From positions 1-64,000 of the forward strand of contig NZ_QLKQ01000016.1 in the NCBI RefSeq assembly GCF_003349955.1: a stretch of DNA of 64,000 nucleotides, written 5' to 3'. Below are positions 52,236-61,281 of this stretch, in pieces. Both the position numbers and the translations under genes were made by a program. The stretch's first letter is position 1; every line of letters starts with the position of its first letter. Below the pieces are notes generated by a model that saw only the letters and a program-made list of their open reading frames with translations, was not told where the DNA came from and did not search any database. Source of the DNA: Azospirillum brasilense (GTDB lineage: Bacteria; Pseudomonadota; Alphaproteobacteria; Azospirillales; Azospirillaceae).

Positions 52236-53690
52236 ATGGCGACACTCCTGGACGTTCTCGACGCCGCCGTCAACCACCACATGGCCGGGCGCCTCGCCGA
52301 GGCGGCGCAGGATTACCGCGTCGTGCTGGCGGTGGAGCCGGCGCAGCCCGACGCCCTGCATCTGCTCGGCGTGGCGGAGGCCCAGGGCGGCGCCCATGGG
52401 GCGGCGGCGGCGCTGATCGCCCGCTCGCTGCGGCTCCGCCCCGACGCGGCGGCGCCCTGGGCGAATCTCGGCGGCGCCCTGCGCGTTCTGGGCGACGCCG
52501 AGCGGGCCGACGCCGCGTTGACCCGCGCCCTGGCCCTCGACCCGGCCTTGCCCGACGCCTTGACGAATTTCGGTTCGGTGCGCCACACGCTGGCCGACTA
52601 TCCCGCCGCGCTGGCGTGGCTGGAGCGCGCGGAGCGGCTGCGGCCCGGCCATCCGGACACCGCGCTCAACCGGGGCGTCGTGCTGCGCGACGCACGCCGC
52701 TTCGCGGAGTCCGACGCCCGCCTCGACGCCCTTCTGGCGGCACAGCCCAACCACGCCGACGCGCATCTCGCGCGCGCCGTCGGCCGGCTGGTGCGGGGCG
52801 ACCTGCGCGCCGGATGGGACGAATTCGAATGGCGCCCGCGCCGCCTGCCCGCCCCGCCCTGGGCCGGAGAACCCTTGGACGGCCGGCGCATCCTCCTGCA
52901 CGCCGAGCAGGGCTTCGGCGACACCATCCAGTTCGCCCGCTACGCCCCGCTGGTCGCCCGCGCCGGGGGGAGGGTGATCCTGGACGTGCATCCGTTGCAG
53001 TTCCGTCTGCTGCGCTCGCTGGGGCCGGAGATCCAGGTGCTGGTGCGCGGCCCCGCGCCGGCGCCGCACGACCTCCACTGCCCGCTGATAAGCCTGCCGC
53101 GCGCCTTCGGCACCGATCTGGCGAGCATCCCCGCCCCTCCCGCCTACCTTTTCGCCGAGGCGGACGAGGTGGCGCGCTGGGGCCGCCGGCTCGCTGACAT
53201 TGAAACGGGGAAGGGTTCGGGACCGCGCGTCGGGCTCGTCTGGGCGGGCAACCCGAACCACCGCAACGACCGCAACCGCTCGATCCCCGCCGAGCGGCTG
53301 GCCCCGCTGCTCGACACGCCGGGGCTGCGGCTGTTCAGCCTTCAGACCGGCGACGCGAAAGCGGTCCGGCCCGCCGCCCTGCCCGACCTGACCGCGGGCA
53401 TCCGCGACTTCGCCGACAGCGCGGCCATCCTGGCGAATCTCGACCTCGTCATCGCGGTCGACACGGCGACCATCCATCTGGCGGGCGCGCTCGGCGTGCC
53501 GGCGTGGCTGCTGCTGCCCTACGCGCCGGACTGGCGCTGGCTGCTCGACCGCGCGGACAGCCCCTGGTACCCGTCGCTGCGCCTGTTCCGCCAACCCCGC
53601 CCCGGCGACTGGGACAGCGTCCTGCGCGCCGTCGCCACGGAGCTGGAGCGCTTCGCCGCCGCTCAGTTGGCGCCGCAGAAGCAGTCGTAA
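52236..53690 (+). CDS. TPR protein with a glycosyltransferase-like C-terminal domain
   Basis: 484 residues. The N-terminal third (about 1-195) is a series of tetratricopeptide repeats (WANLGGALRVLGDAERADAALTRALALDPALPDA and similar). The C-terminal part (about 200-480) resembles the heptosyltransferase/GT9-like fold seen after TPRs in such proteins: GRRILLHAEQGFGDTIQFARYAPLVA, RVGLVWAGNPNHRNDRNRS and DLVIAVDTATIHLAGALGVPAWLLLP. These TPR-GT proteins often glycosylate surface proteins; proximity to flagellar genes suggests flagellin or hook glycosylation, but this is inference. It overlaps the 3' end of a small minus-strand gene. Confidence 0.85.
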   Translation: MATLLDVLDAAVNHHMAGRLAEAAQDYRVVLAVEPAQPDALHLLGVAEAQGGAHGAAAALIARSLRLRPDAAAPWANLGGALRVLGDAERADAALTRALALDPALPDALTNFGSVRHTLADYPAALAWLERAERLRPGHPDTALNRGVVLRDARRFAESDARLDALLAAQPNHADAHLARAVGRLVRGDLRAGWDEFEWRPRRLPAPPWAGEPLDGRRILLHAEQGFGDTIQFARYAPLVARAGGRVILDVHPLQFRLLRSLGPEIQVLVRGPAPAPHDLHCPLISLPRAFGTDLASIPAPPAYLFAEADEVARWGRRLADIETGKGSGPRVGLVWAGNPNHRNDRNRSIPAERLAPLLDTPGLRLFSLQTGDAKAVRPAALPDLTAGIRDFADSAAILANLDLVIAVDTATIHLAGALGVPAWLLLPYAPDWRWLLDRADSPWYPSLRLFRQPRPGDWDSVLRAVATELERFAAAQLAPQKQS

Positions 53691-53890
53691 GGGTCGTTTC
53701 CGCAACAGCCGGAGCGCGGCGCCGCGGCCGGCAGCGCCGGCAACTCCATCGCCGGCAGGGACGCGTTGAAGGCGGCCACGTCGAAGGGCCGCGGGTCCGG
53801 CGGATCGAAGCGGAGCGGCGCGCTGCTCAGCGCGTGCCCCAGAAGGGCCGCCCCCAGCAGCGGTATCAGACATTGCTCCACGCGGTCCAA
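53663..53890 (-). CDS. Small protein with hydrophobic N-terminus and Cys-rich C-terminus (75 aa)
   Basis: 75 residues: a hydrophobic stretch (about 6-22, QCLIPLLGAALLGHALSS), a Pro/Asp/Ala middle and a final CCGNDPYDCFCGAN with four cysteines. The start is TTG with an unusually strong GGGGGGAGG five bases upstream, which argues for real translation. It overlaps the end of the TPR gene on the other strand by 28 bases. The hydrophobic part could be a signal or anchor and the cysteine cluster a metal site or disulfide knot. Family not recognised. Confidence 0.5.
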   Translation of the reverse strand: MDRVEQCLIPLLGAALLGHALSSAPLRFDPPDPRPFDVAAFNASLPAMELPALPAAAPRSGCCGNDPYDCFCGAN

Positions 53891-54141
53891 GGCGGCCTCC
53901 CCCCGGCGGCTCCTCCGCCGGCGCGCATCCCGTTTCCCTTCCCCCGTTCTAGCGCAGCCCCCGTCCGGCCACGCCCTGTCCTTTGGTCATACCGGAGGAT
54001 AGGCGGAGCGACGGGAGCTTTCTTCCCTGCACCGCAAGGGCTGCTAGGCCAATTTTTCCCAGCGCGCGGCAAAAACGGGGCCGGCGCGGCCTTTTGTCAG
54101 GGTTTCCATTAGAAAACAAAGGCATAACAAGGGATACGCAG

Positions 54142-54157
54142 TTGGCACCGTCCTTGC
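54142..54157 (+). promoter_or_regulatory. Sigma-54 (RpoN) promoter of the flgE-flgK-flgL genes
   Basis: TTGGCACCGTCCTTGC: GG and GC are separated by exactly ten bases, near-perfect match to TGGCACG-N4-TTGC. The expected start is near 54169, about 40 bases before the flgE ATG. Hook genes are classic RpoN targets. The rest of the 53891-54207 gap shows no gene or repeat. Confidence 0.8.
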
Positions 54158-54207
54158 TTACCCGAATGGCAACGAATTCTGCCCTTTCCGCGTGGAGATC
54201 CCTGGCC

Positions 54208-57200
54208 ATGAGCATCTTCGGTTCGATGACCACCGCCGTCCTCGGCCTGAGCGCGCAGTCGAAGGCCCTCGGTCACATCTCTGACAACATCGCCAACGCC
54301 TCGACGGTCGGCTACAAGCGGGTCAACACCGCCTTCGAGACGCTGGTGCTGCAGTCCAACGAGCGGTTGCACGCGCCGGGCGGCGTGACGGCGGCGCCGG
54401 TCTTCATGAACAACATCCAGGGCAACCTGACCCAGGTGCAGAGCCCGACCAACGCCGCCATCCAGGGCCAGGGCTTCTTCAGCGTGTCCAAGCTCAGCCG
54501 CGGCCTGACCGGCCCCGGCCAGCAAGGCGAAACGGTGCAGACCCAGACCGGCACGCTGAACGCCGACAACGTCTACTACACCCGCGTCGGCGACTTCGAG
54601 CTGGACAAGAACCGCTATCTGGTGAACAGTGCCGGCTTCGCGCTGAACGGCTGGATCGTCGACGACGTGACCGGCCAGTTGAAGAAGGACGTGGTGCAGC
54701 CGCTCCAGGTCAACACCCTGACCGACAAGCCGCAGTCGACCAACAGCATCACGCTGGGCGCCAACTTGCCGGCCACCCCGACGCCGGGCGTGCCGATCCC
54801 GTCCTCCAGCATCCAGGTCTACGACACCCAGGGCAACGCCCGGACCATCCAGTTCAACTGGCGCCAGGACGCCTCCAACGCGTGGCGCCTGGGCATCGAG
54901 GCGCCGGGAAGCTCGACCCAGCCGGTCGCCGGTTCCTTCACCGGCGGCGCCGCCTCCATGGCGGCGGGCAGCCAGGTGGCCGGCGTGACCCCGGTGGCCC
55001 AGGTCAGCCAGGTGCTGGTCAACGGCACGACGTCCTTCCCGTCCTCGTCGGTCACAGTCAGCGGCCGCACCAACTACTATCCGGACGGCACGTCGCAGGA
55101 CAACATCCGGGTCGGCGACACCTACACCCTGAACATCAACGGCAGCCCGCCCGTCACGGTCGCGGTGACCGCCGCGAACATCGCGAACTTCTCGAACTTC
55201 ACGGACGTGGCGAACGCGCTGGCCAGCGCGGTCAACGCGATGGTGCCGGCTCCCTACACCGCCGAGATCGACAGCAGCGACCCGCGCAAGGTGCTGGTGA
55301 AGAAGCTGGACGGCACGCCGGTCGAGGTCAGCGGCTCCTTCGCCAACACCAAGCCACAGCTCAGCACGGTCAGCGGTCCTTCGACCAACCTGACCGGTTC
55401 GGTCAGCGGCGACCAGCGCAGCACCTTCACCTTCTCCACCGCCGCCATCGACGTGGGCGACGAGTTCCGCATCACCGTGGCGGGCAAGGAATTCAAGACG
55501 CGCGTCACCTCGGCCAACATCGGCACGCTGGTGGACATCAACGGCGTGGTCGCCAATCTGGCCAACCAGATCAACACCGCCGTGCCGTCGCTGAACGTCA
55601 ACGCCCTGATCGGCACGGCCACGGTTCCGGCGGGTACGGCCAACCAGCTCGTGCTGGACGGCACCGCCGCGACGCCGACCTTTACGGCCACCTACGGCGT
55701 GACCAACGCCGACAGCCGCGACAACAACATCAGCGCCTCCACCCCCGTGGACTATCAGGCGGCGACGCCGACCATCACGCAGGCCGCCACCGCCGCCCTG
55801 CCCGAGATCACCCATGTCACCTTCCCGTCGACGGCGGCGCTGAAGGTGCCGGACCAGTACGTCGTCAACGTGCTCGGCGTCGAGTTCAAGACCACGGTCA
55901 CCTACTCGAACATCAACACGCTGAAGGACATGAACGGCGTGGTGGATGATCTGGTGACGCAGATCAACAGCCAGGGGCTGGCGGTGACCGCCATGCGCAA
56001 CCCCGCCTCGGGCGCCCTGGTCCTGACGGGAACCCCCGGCGCGGCCCTGGGCGTCAGCGGCAGCAAGCTGGACATCACCGGCACCGACAATGTGCGGGTC
56101 GGCGACAGCTACACCGTCCGGGTGGACGGCGTTCCCTATGCGGTCTCGGTCACCGCCGACAACATCCTGACCATGGGAACCTACGGCGGCATCGCCAACG
56201 CGCTGGCCGCCCAGATCAACTCGGCCCGGCCCCAGGCGCCGGTCATCGCATCGGTGGTCAATTCGCAGCTTCAGGTCACCGCCCGCAACCCCGGCACGTC
56301 CTTCAAGATCGACCAGGAGTACAGCTCGGGCTCGGCCTCCAACAACCAGGTGAACGGCCCGACGATCAGCGCGCCGACGGACTCGCGCGGCCAGCGCCAG
56401 GAATTCTCCTACCCGCAGACGCAGATCGATGTCGGCGACGTCTACACGGTCTCGGTCGATGGCATGCCGATCTCGGTGAAGGTGGACAAGTCGAACTACG
56501 GCAACTTCCAGGACATCAACGGCGTCCTTCAGGAACTGGCGAACCGCGTCAACGCCGCCAACCTGAACGTCGTCGCCACCTCGACCGGCGGCCGGCTGAC
56601 CCTTACCCACAACACCTCGACCACCGGCAAGTTCGAGGCTAAGGCCAGCATCCAGAACGCCACCGGCAGCTCCGGCACGCTGACCGCCTCCACCACCACC
56701 TCCAACGTGGCGGGGGTGCGGCAATCGGAATCGGTGACGCTGACCGGCACGCCTGGCGACAAGGGCGCCGAATACTCGGTCCTGATCAACGGCCAGCCCA
56801 TCACCTACAAGACGACGGGCGAGGAGACCTCGATGGAGACCATCGCGGCCAGCCTCGCCAATCTGGTGAACAAGGAAACAGCCCTGCCGGTGACCGCCAG
56901 CGCGGAGGGCAGCGTGCTGAAGCTGGTCGCCAAGTCGGCAAGCGGCACGGCGGCCGACCAGTTCACCCTGGAAACCGCCGCCCAGGCCGGCACCACGCCC
57001 GCGCACGTCCTGCTGAACTTCGGCACCGATCCCGGCAATGTCGGCACCATCACCAGCGTCAGCACGGCGAAGGTCGGCACCGGGACGGCGGTGACCTCCG
57101 CCAATCAGGCGGTGGGGGCGGACGCCAACGTGACCTTCACGGTGGATTACGGCTTCGGCCCGCAGCAGATCACCCTGAACCTCGGCCAGATCGGCAAGTC

Positions 57201-57627
57201 GGGCGGCGTCACCCAGTTCGCCGGCAACGAGATCAACGTGCGCGAACTGGTGCAGGACGGCGCCTCGCGCGGCCAGTACAAGGAGGTGGTCTACGGCGAC
57301 AACGGCGACGTGATCGTGAACTACGACAACGGCCGCAGCCGCGTCATAGGGCGCATCCCGGTGGTCACCTTCAACAACCCCAACGCCCTGCAGCGCGAGG
57401 CGGGCGGCGTCTACATCGAGACGGACGACGGCGGCCGGCCGAACTTCAACGATCCCGACACCAACGGGGCCGGCGCGGTGGTCGCGAACAGCGTGGAATC
57501 CTCCAACGTGGACATCGCGGACGAGTTCACCAAGCTGATCGTCACCCAGCGCACCTACTCCGCCAACACCAAGATCGTCACGACCTCCGACGAGATGCTC
57601 CAGGAAGTCCTCGGCCTGAAGCGCTAA
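54208..57627 (+). CDS. flgE: Flagellar hook protein FlgE, greatly enlarged
   Basis: 1139-residue hook protein. The conserved ends are intact: N-terminal MSIFGSMTTAVLGLSAQSKA...ISDNIANASTVGYKRV and C-terminal NSVESSNVDIADEFTKLIVTQRTYSANTKIVTTSDEML. E. coli FlgE has about 400 residues; the extra mass is in the outer domain, where six diverged modules begin near residues 301, 415, 547, 630, 741 and 851. Each opens with VGDxYxVxVxG-type sequence, continues to an LAxxIN helix and closes with a strand such as GRLTLTH, resembling the flagellin IN motif. GGAG lies ten bases before the ATG at 54208. Exported by the flagellar type III system; sigma-54 promoter upstream. Confidence 0.95.
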   Translation: MSIFGSMTTAVLGLSAQSKALGHISDNIANASTVGYKRVNTAFETLVLQSNERLHAPGGVTAAPVFMNNIQGNLTQVQSPTNAAIQGQGFFSVSKLSRGLTGPGQQGETVQTQTGTLNADNVYYTRVGDFELDKNRYLVNSAGFALNGWIVDDVTGQLKKDVVQPLQVNTLTDKPQSTNSITLGANLPATPTPGVPIPSSSIQVYDTQGNARTIQFNWRQDASNAWRLGIEAPGSSTQPVAGSFTGGAASMAAGSQVAGVTPVAQVSQVLVNGTTSFPSSSVTVSGRTNYYPDGTSQDNIRVGDTYTLNINGSPPVTVAVTAANIANFSNFTDVANALASAVNAMVPAPYTAEIDSSDPRKVLVKKLDGTPVEVSGSFANTKPQLSTVSGPSTNLTGSVSGDQRSTFTFSTAAIDVGDEFRITVAGKEFKTRVTSANIGTLVDINGVVANLANQINTAVPSLNVNALIGTATVPAGTANQLVLDGTAATPTFTATYGVTNADSRDNNISASTPVDYQAATPTITQAATAALPEITHVTFPSTAALKVPDQYVVNVLGVEFKTTVTYSNINTLKDMNGVVDDLVTQINSQGLAVTAMRNPASGALVLTGTPGAALGVSGSKLDITGTDNVRVGDSYTVRVDGVPYAVSVTADNILTMGTYGGIANALAAQINSARPQAPVIASVVNSQLQVTARNPGTSFKIDQEYSSGSASNNQVNGPTISAPTDSRGQRQEFSYPQTQIDVGDVYTVSVDGMPISVKVDKSNYGNFQDINGVLQELANRVNAANLNVVATSTGGRLTLTHNTSTTGKFEAKASIQNATGSSGTLTASTTTSNVAGVRQSESVTLTGTPGDKGAEYSVLINGQPITYKTTGEETSMETIAASLANLVNKETALPVTASAEGSVLKLVAKSASGTAADQFTLETAAQAGTTPAHVLLNFGTDPGNVGTITSVSTAKVGTGTAVTSANQAVGADANVTFTVDYGFGPQQITLNLGQIGKSGGVTQFAGNEINVRELVQDGASRGQYKEVVYGDNGDVIVNYDNGRSRVIGRIPVVTFNNPNALQREAGGVYIETDDGGRPNFNDPDTNGAGAVVANSVESSNVDIADEFTKLIVTQRTYSANTKIVTTSDEMLQEVLGLKR

Positions 57628-57705
57628 GCGCGCTCCTGACCACGCGGGCGGGCGCCCGATCCGCGCCCAGCCCGGCCTATCCCGCAGACGAAAGGTCCAA
57701 CGACC

Positions 57706-59112
57706 ATGTCCCTCTTCGGCGCCCTCGGCAGCGCGACGGCCAGCCTCCGTGCGGTCCAGGCCCAGGTGAAGCTGGTCTCGGACAACGTCGCCCGCGCCGA
57801 CGATCCCACCCGCACCCGGCACACCGTGTCGAACGTGCTGGATTCCAACGGGTTCGTCCTCACCTCCCAGTACCGCCGCGAGGTCGATTCCGCCCTGCTC
57901 AGCCAGGTGCAGGACCTGACCGCGCGCGAGGGCTCCTCGTCCACCAAATCCTCCTACATGCAGCAGCTCGGCGACCTGCTGCGCACGACCAGCGGCAAGC
58001 CGCAGCTGAACCAATACGCCGAGGCCTTCCAGACCGCCTGGAAGGCGGTGGAGACCTCTCCGGAAAGCGAGGTCGCGCAGTACCAGCTCATCCAGGCCGC
58101 CGACACCTTCGCGCGCGAGATCAACCGCGTGTCCCAGGGCGTGGAGGACATGGACCGGGAAATCCAGGGCGACCTCAGCCAGTCGGTCGGCGAGGTGAAC
58201 CGGTTGCTGAAGGAAATCGAGAGCATCAACAACAACATCGTGTCGCTGCAGGGCTACGGCTCCGCCGGCAACGAGGTGGCCGACAAGCGCGACGGGCTGA
58301 TCCGCGAGTTGAGCACCTATGTCGGCGTGCGCACGATGGCCCGCCCGGACGGCCGCATCGCCGTCTTCACCCCCACGGGGCTGGCGCTGGTCGACAGCCA
58401 GGCGGCAAATCTTTCCTACGAGGGCGGCAATATCAACCTGACGGTGGGCAATCAAGTCACCAACGTCAACCAGCACCTGAAGGAGGGCAAGGTCGCCGCG
58501 CTGATGAACCTGCGCGCCGACGGCTCCACCGCCAATCCGCCGCAGGCGGCCAGCGCCGACCCGACCACCGAGGTGATCCGCAAGCTGCGCTCGCAGCTCG
58601 ACGCCTACGCGCAGATGTTCACCGGTTCGACCAAGCCCGGCGAGCCCACCAGCTTCCGCGACGCCTACGACCAGGCGAAGACGGTGCCGGGCGAGGAAGG
58701 CACGCAGTTCTTCATGGGCAACGACCGCTTCACCATCCACGTGAACGAGAACCTGCTGAACAACACGAAGAAACTGAAGAGCGCGGCCGTCAAGGACGTG
58801 GTGACGGCGCTCAGCGCCACCGGCCGCAGCTTCCAGTCCGACGGGCTGAAGCTGGAGGGCGCGTCCTTCAGCTCCATCACCAGCAACATCACCGGCGGCT
58901 GGATGTCCGCGGCCAAGACCGCGATGGACAAGTCCTCCCTGGACAAGGACTCCCGCCAGATCCTGGAGGAGCGCTACCACGCGACGACCGGCGTCAACAT
59001 CGACGAGGAAATCGCGAATCTGCAACAGCTCCAGACCTCCTACGCCGCGTCGGCACGGGTCATGCAAGTGGCCAACACGATGTTTGACGCGCTGGAGGCG
59101 ATCGTCCGATGA
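57706..59112 (+). CDS. flgK: Flagellar hook-associated protein 1, FlgK
   Basis: 468-residue first hook-filament junction protein. The N-terminus (MSLFGALGSATASLRAVQAQVKLVSDNVARADDP in parts) and C-terminus (GVNIDEEIANLQQLQTSYAASARVMQVANTMFDALEAIV in parts) are the paired helices of the rod/hook/HAP family. The middle has the FlgK-specific ADKRDGLIRELSTYVGV. Unlike FlgE and FlgL next to it, it is not enlarged. It starts 78 bases after flgE and overlaps flgL by ATGA, so flgK and flgL are translationally coupled. Confidence 0.95.
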   Translation: MSLFGALGSATASLRAVQAQVKLVSDNVARADDPTRTRHTVSNVLDSNGFVLTSQYRREVDSALLSQVQDLTAREGSSSTKSSYMQQLGDLLRTTSGKPQLNQYAEAFQTAWKAVETSPESEVAQYQLIQAADTFAREINRVSQGVEDMDREIQGDLSQSVGEVNRLLKEIESINNNIVSLQGYGSAGNEVADKRDGLIRELSTYVGVRTMARPDGRIAVFTPTGLALVDSQAANLSYEGGNINLTVGNQVTNVNQHLKEGKVAALMNLRADGSTANPPQAASADPTTEVIRKLRSQLDAYAQMFTGSTKPGEPTSFRDAYDQAKTVPGEEGTQFFMGNDRFTIHVNENLLNNTKKLKSAAVKDVVTALSATGRSFQSDGLKLEGASFSSITSNITGGWMSAAKTAMDKSSLDKDSRQILEERYHATTGVNIDEEIANLQQLQTSYAASARVMQVANTMFDALEAIVR

Positions 59113-61175
59113 GCTCCATCACCCAAGTCAGCAGCTACGCCAAGTATCTTGGCCTGGTTCGCAACCTGACCAACGGCCAGAACAAGGTGGACACGCTCTC
59201 GGAGCAATTGACCACCGGCAAGAAGTCCACCGACCTGAACGCCTATGGCGCCGAAACGCAGAAGCTGCTGGCCCTGCGGGCCGAGCTGGTCCAGCGCGAG
59301 GCCTACGTCCAGAACATCAACACCGCGTCGCCGCGCGTGAAGGCGACCGACACGGTGCTGAACAGCCTGGAGAAGCTCGCCACGGACTGGCAGAGCAGCA
59401 ACCTGATGCCGTTCCAGCCGGGGCCGGCCACCGTCACCTCCGCCTTCAACAGCAACCCCGACGCGCTGAAGCTGACGGTCAACGGCGACAAGTCCACCTT
59501 CACCCAGAACGCCCGCTACACCGTGACCTCCACCCCCTCGAAGGACGGGGTCAACGGCTCGTTCGACGTGACGGTGACCGACGGGCTGGGCGGCAAGACC
59601 ACCCGCACCATCAATCTGAAGACCGTGCCCCCCAGCGACGGCGGCGGCTACAACTTCAAGATCGACGGCGGCCCCGGCGGAGGCGCGGTGCTGAATCTCA
59701 GCTTCGACCAGCTCACCGCGGCGTCGAGCAGCACCTTCAACGTGAGCTGGCCGCAGGCCAACGACATGCGCGACCGGGTCGAGGGCGCGCTCCGCGACAT
59801 CCAGCAGCTCCTGAACGAGCAGTTCGGCGACCGCTACCTGTTCGCCGGCTCGCGCTACGGCACCGAACCGGTCGGCGACCTGCTGGCCCAGCCGCAGTCC
59901 ACCCGCGTGACGCTGAACGGGTCGATGGTCAACACCGACGACTACTTCGAGGTGTCGATCGACGGCAAGCCCTTCGGCTATCAGGTCCAGCCGGGCGATC
60001 CGAAGACCGTCACCTTCGTCGCCAGCACGCTCAACAGCCTGATCCAGTCGGCCAACCCGAAGCTGCCGATCATCGCCTCCGCCGCCAACGGCATCATCTC
60101 GCTGATCAGCGAGGACCAGAGCCGGACGTTCGACGTGCAGGCGCGCGTCCAGAACTCGATGAGCATCGACAACTCGATGACGGCGCCGACCACCACCCAG
60201 GCGGCGACACTGCCGGCACCCGCCGGCACCGGGCTGAAGCAGATCGACAGCTTCGCGCTGACCGGCGACGGCGTGGACATCGGCGACACCTACGAGATCA
60301 ACGTCACCGTCGGCGACCCGGACGACCCCTTCAACCGGAAATACTATTCGGAACACCCGGACGAGCCGGAGGACCTGCCGCCCTACCAGCAATACACGGT
60401 CCGCTACACGGTCACGGAGAAAGACTACAACAACGGCGTCACCGACGTGTCGAAGGTGGCCGATATGCTGCGCGCCGAGTTCACCAAGACCAGCCCGGTG
60501 CCGCCGGTGACCATCGACCCCGCCGGCAACGGATCGACCATCCAGTTGACCAGCAACAGCACGATGGACCCCAACCATCCGTCACGCGTGCAGCAGTTCT
60601 CCACCTCGGTGCGGGCGGTCAACGGTCAGATCGACAACACCATCTCGGTCGCGACCCTGCCGTCGCAGGCCGACGCCCTGACCGACCTGCCCTATGTGGA
60701 CCCGCCGGACCTGCCCTTCTACGATTCGGAATACATGTCGAACCGGAAGAACAGCAAGGCGTGGGACAAGGCGGCGGTCACCATCGACGACGGCCAGACG
60801 CTGACCTACGGCGTTACCAGCGACGACCGCGCCTTCCAGAAGCTGGTCGCCGCCTTCCGCATGGCCCACGTCGCCGCGTCCAACCCCGGCAAGTACGAGG
60901 AATACATCACCAAGTCGCGGGAGCTGATGGCCCAGGCCAAGGACGAGGTGCGCTCGGTCCACTCCAAGGTGGCCTCCGACCTCGCGACGCTGGAGGAGAA
61001 GAAGACCGCCCACACCACCGCGTCGGCCACGGTGGTGGAGCGCATCGCCGGCATCGAAGGCATCGACGAGACCGAGGTGGCGGCCCGCCTGCGCACCTCC
61101 ATGAACGCCCTGGAGGCCGCCTACACGGTCGCCGGCCAGCGCCAGAAGCTGTCGCTGCTCAACTACATCAGCTGA
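59109..61175 (+). CDS. flgL: Flagellar hook-associated protein 3, FlgL, enlarged
   Basis: 688-residue second junction protein, about twice the E. coli length. Conserved helical ends: ITQVSSYAKYLGLVRNLTNGQNKVDTLSEQLTTGKKST and, at the C-terminus, GIEGIDETEVAARLRTSMNALEAAYTVAGQRQKLSLLNYIS (both in parts). The extra middle carries two modules of the same kind as those in FlgE, at about 275-336 (DDYFEVSIDGKPFGY ... GIISLIS) and 390-483 (DIGDTYEINVTVG ... GSTIQLT). Two hairpins, the second a bidirectional terminator, follow the stop. Confidence 0.94.
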   Translation: MSSITQVSSYAKYLGLVRNLTNGQNKVDTLSEQLTTGKKSTDLNAYGAETQKLLALRAELVQREAYVQNINTASPRVKATDTVLNSLEKLATDWQSSNLMPFQPGPATVTSAFNSNPDALKLTVNGDKSTFTQNARYTVTSTPSKDGVNGSFDVTVTDGLGGKTTRTINLKTVPPSDGGGYNFKIDGGPGGGAVLNLSFDQLTAASSSTFNVSWPQANDMRDRVEGALRDIQQLLNEQFGDRYLFAGSRYGTEPVGDLLAQPQSTRVTLNGSMVNTDDYFEVSIDGKPFGYQVQPGDPKTVTFVASTLNSLIQSANPKLPIIASAANGIISLISEDQSRTFDVQARVQNSMSIDNSMTAPTTTQAATLPAPAGTGLKQIDSFALTGDGVDIGDTYEINVTVGDPDDPFNRKYYSEHPDEPEDLPPYQQYTVRYTVTEKDYNNGVTDVSKVADMLRAEFTKTSPVPPVTIDPAGNGSTIQLTSNSTMDPNHPSRVQQFSTSVRAVNGQIDNTISVATLPSQADALTDLPYVDPPDLPFYDSEYMSNRKNSKAWDKAAVTIDDGQTLTYGVTSDDRAFQKLVAAFRMAHVAASNPGKYEEYITKSRELMAQAKDEVRSVHSKVASDLATLEEKKTAHTTASATVVERIAGIEGIDETEVAARLRTSMNALEAAYTVAGQRQKLSLLNYIS

Positions 61176-61180
61176 AGGCG

Positions 61181-61220
61181 CAACGGTTCCCTCCCCGGCG
61201 CAGCGGAGAGGGAACCGTTG
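61181..61220 (+). terminator. Hairpin after flgL
   Basis: 13-bp perfect stem CAACGGTTCCCTC (61181-61193) with GAGGGAACCGTTG (61208-61220), five bases after the flgL stop. No T-run on the plus strand directly after it; probably works together with the next hairpin. Confidence 0.65.
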
Positions 61221-61230
61221 CCGAACAAAA

Positions 61231-61260
61231 AAAACCGGCGTCCCTTGGGACGCCGGTTTT
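61231..61260. terminator. Bidirectional intrinsic terminator between flgL and flaF
   Basis: AAAACCGGCGTCCC (61231-61244) pairs perfectly with GGGACGCCGGTTTT (61247-61260). On the plus strand the stem ends in TTTTCTT; on the minus strand it is followed by a run of eight T (61234-61227). It therefore serves both convergent genes. Confidence 0.85.
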
Positions 61261-61281
61261 CTTATGGGACGCGCGTGGATA

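Noticed and set aside
54109-59067. Long minus-strand open frame opposite flgE and flgK
   Set aside because: Repetitive Gly/Val/Asp/His composition and no motifs; the plus strand encodes unmistakable hook proteins.
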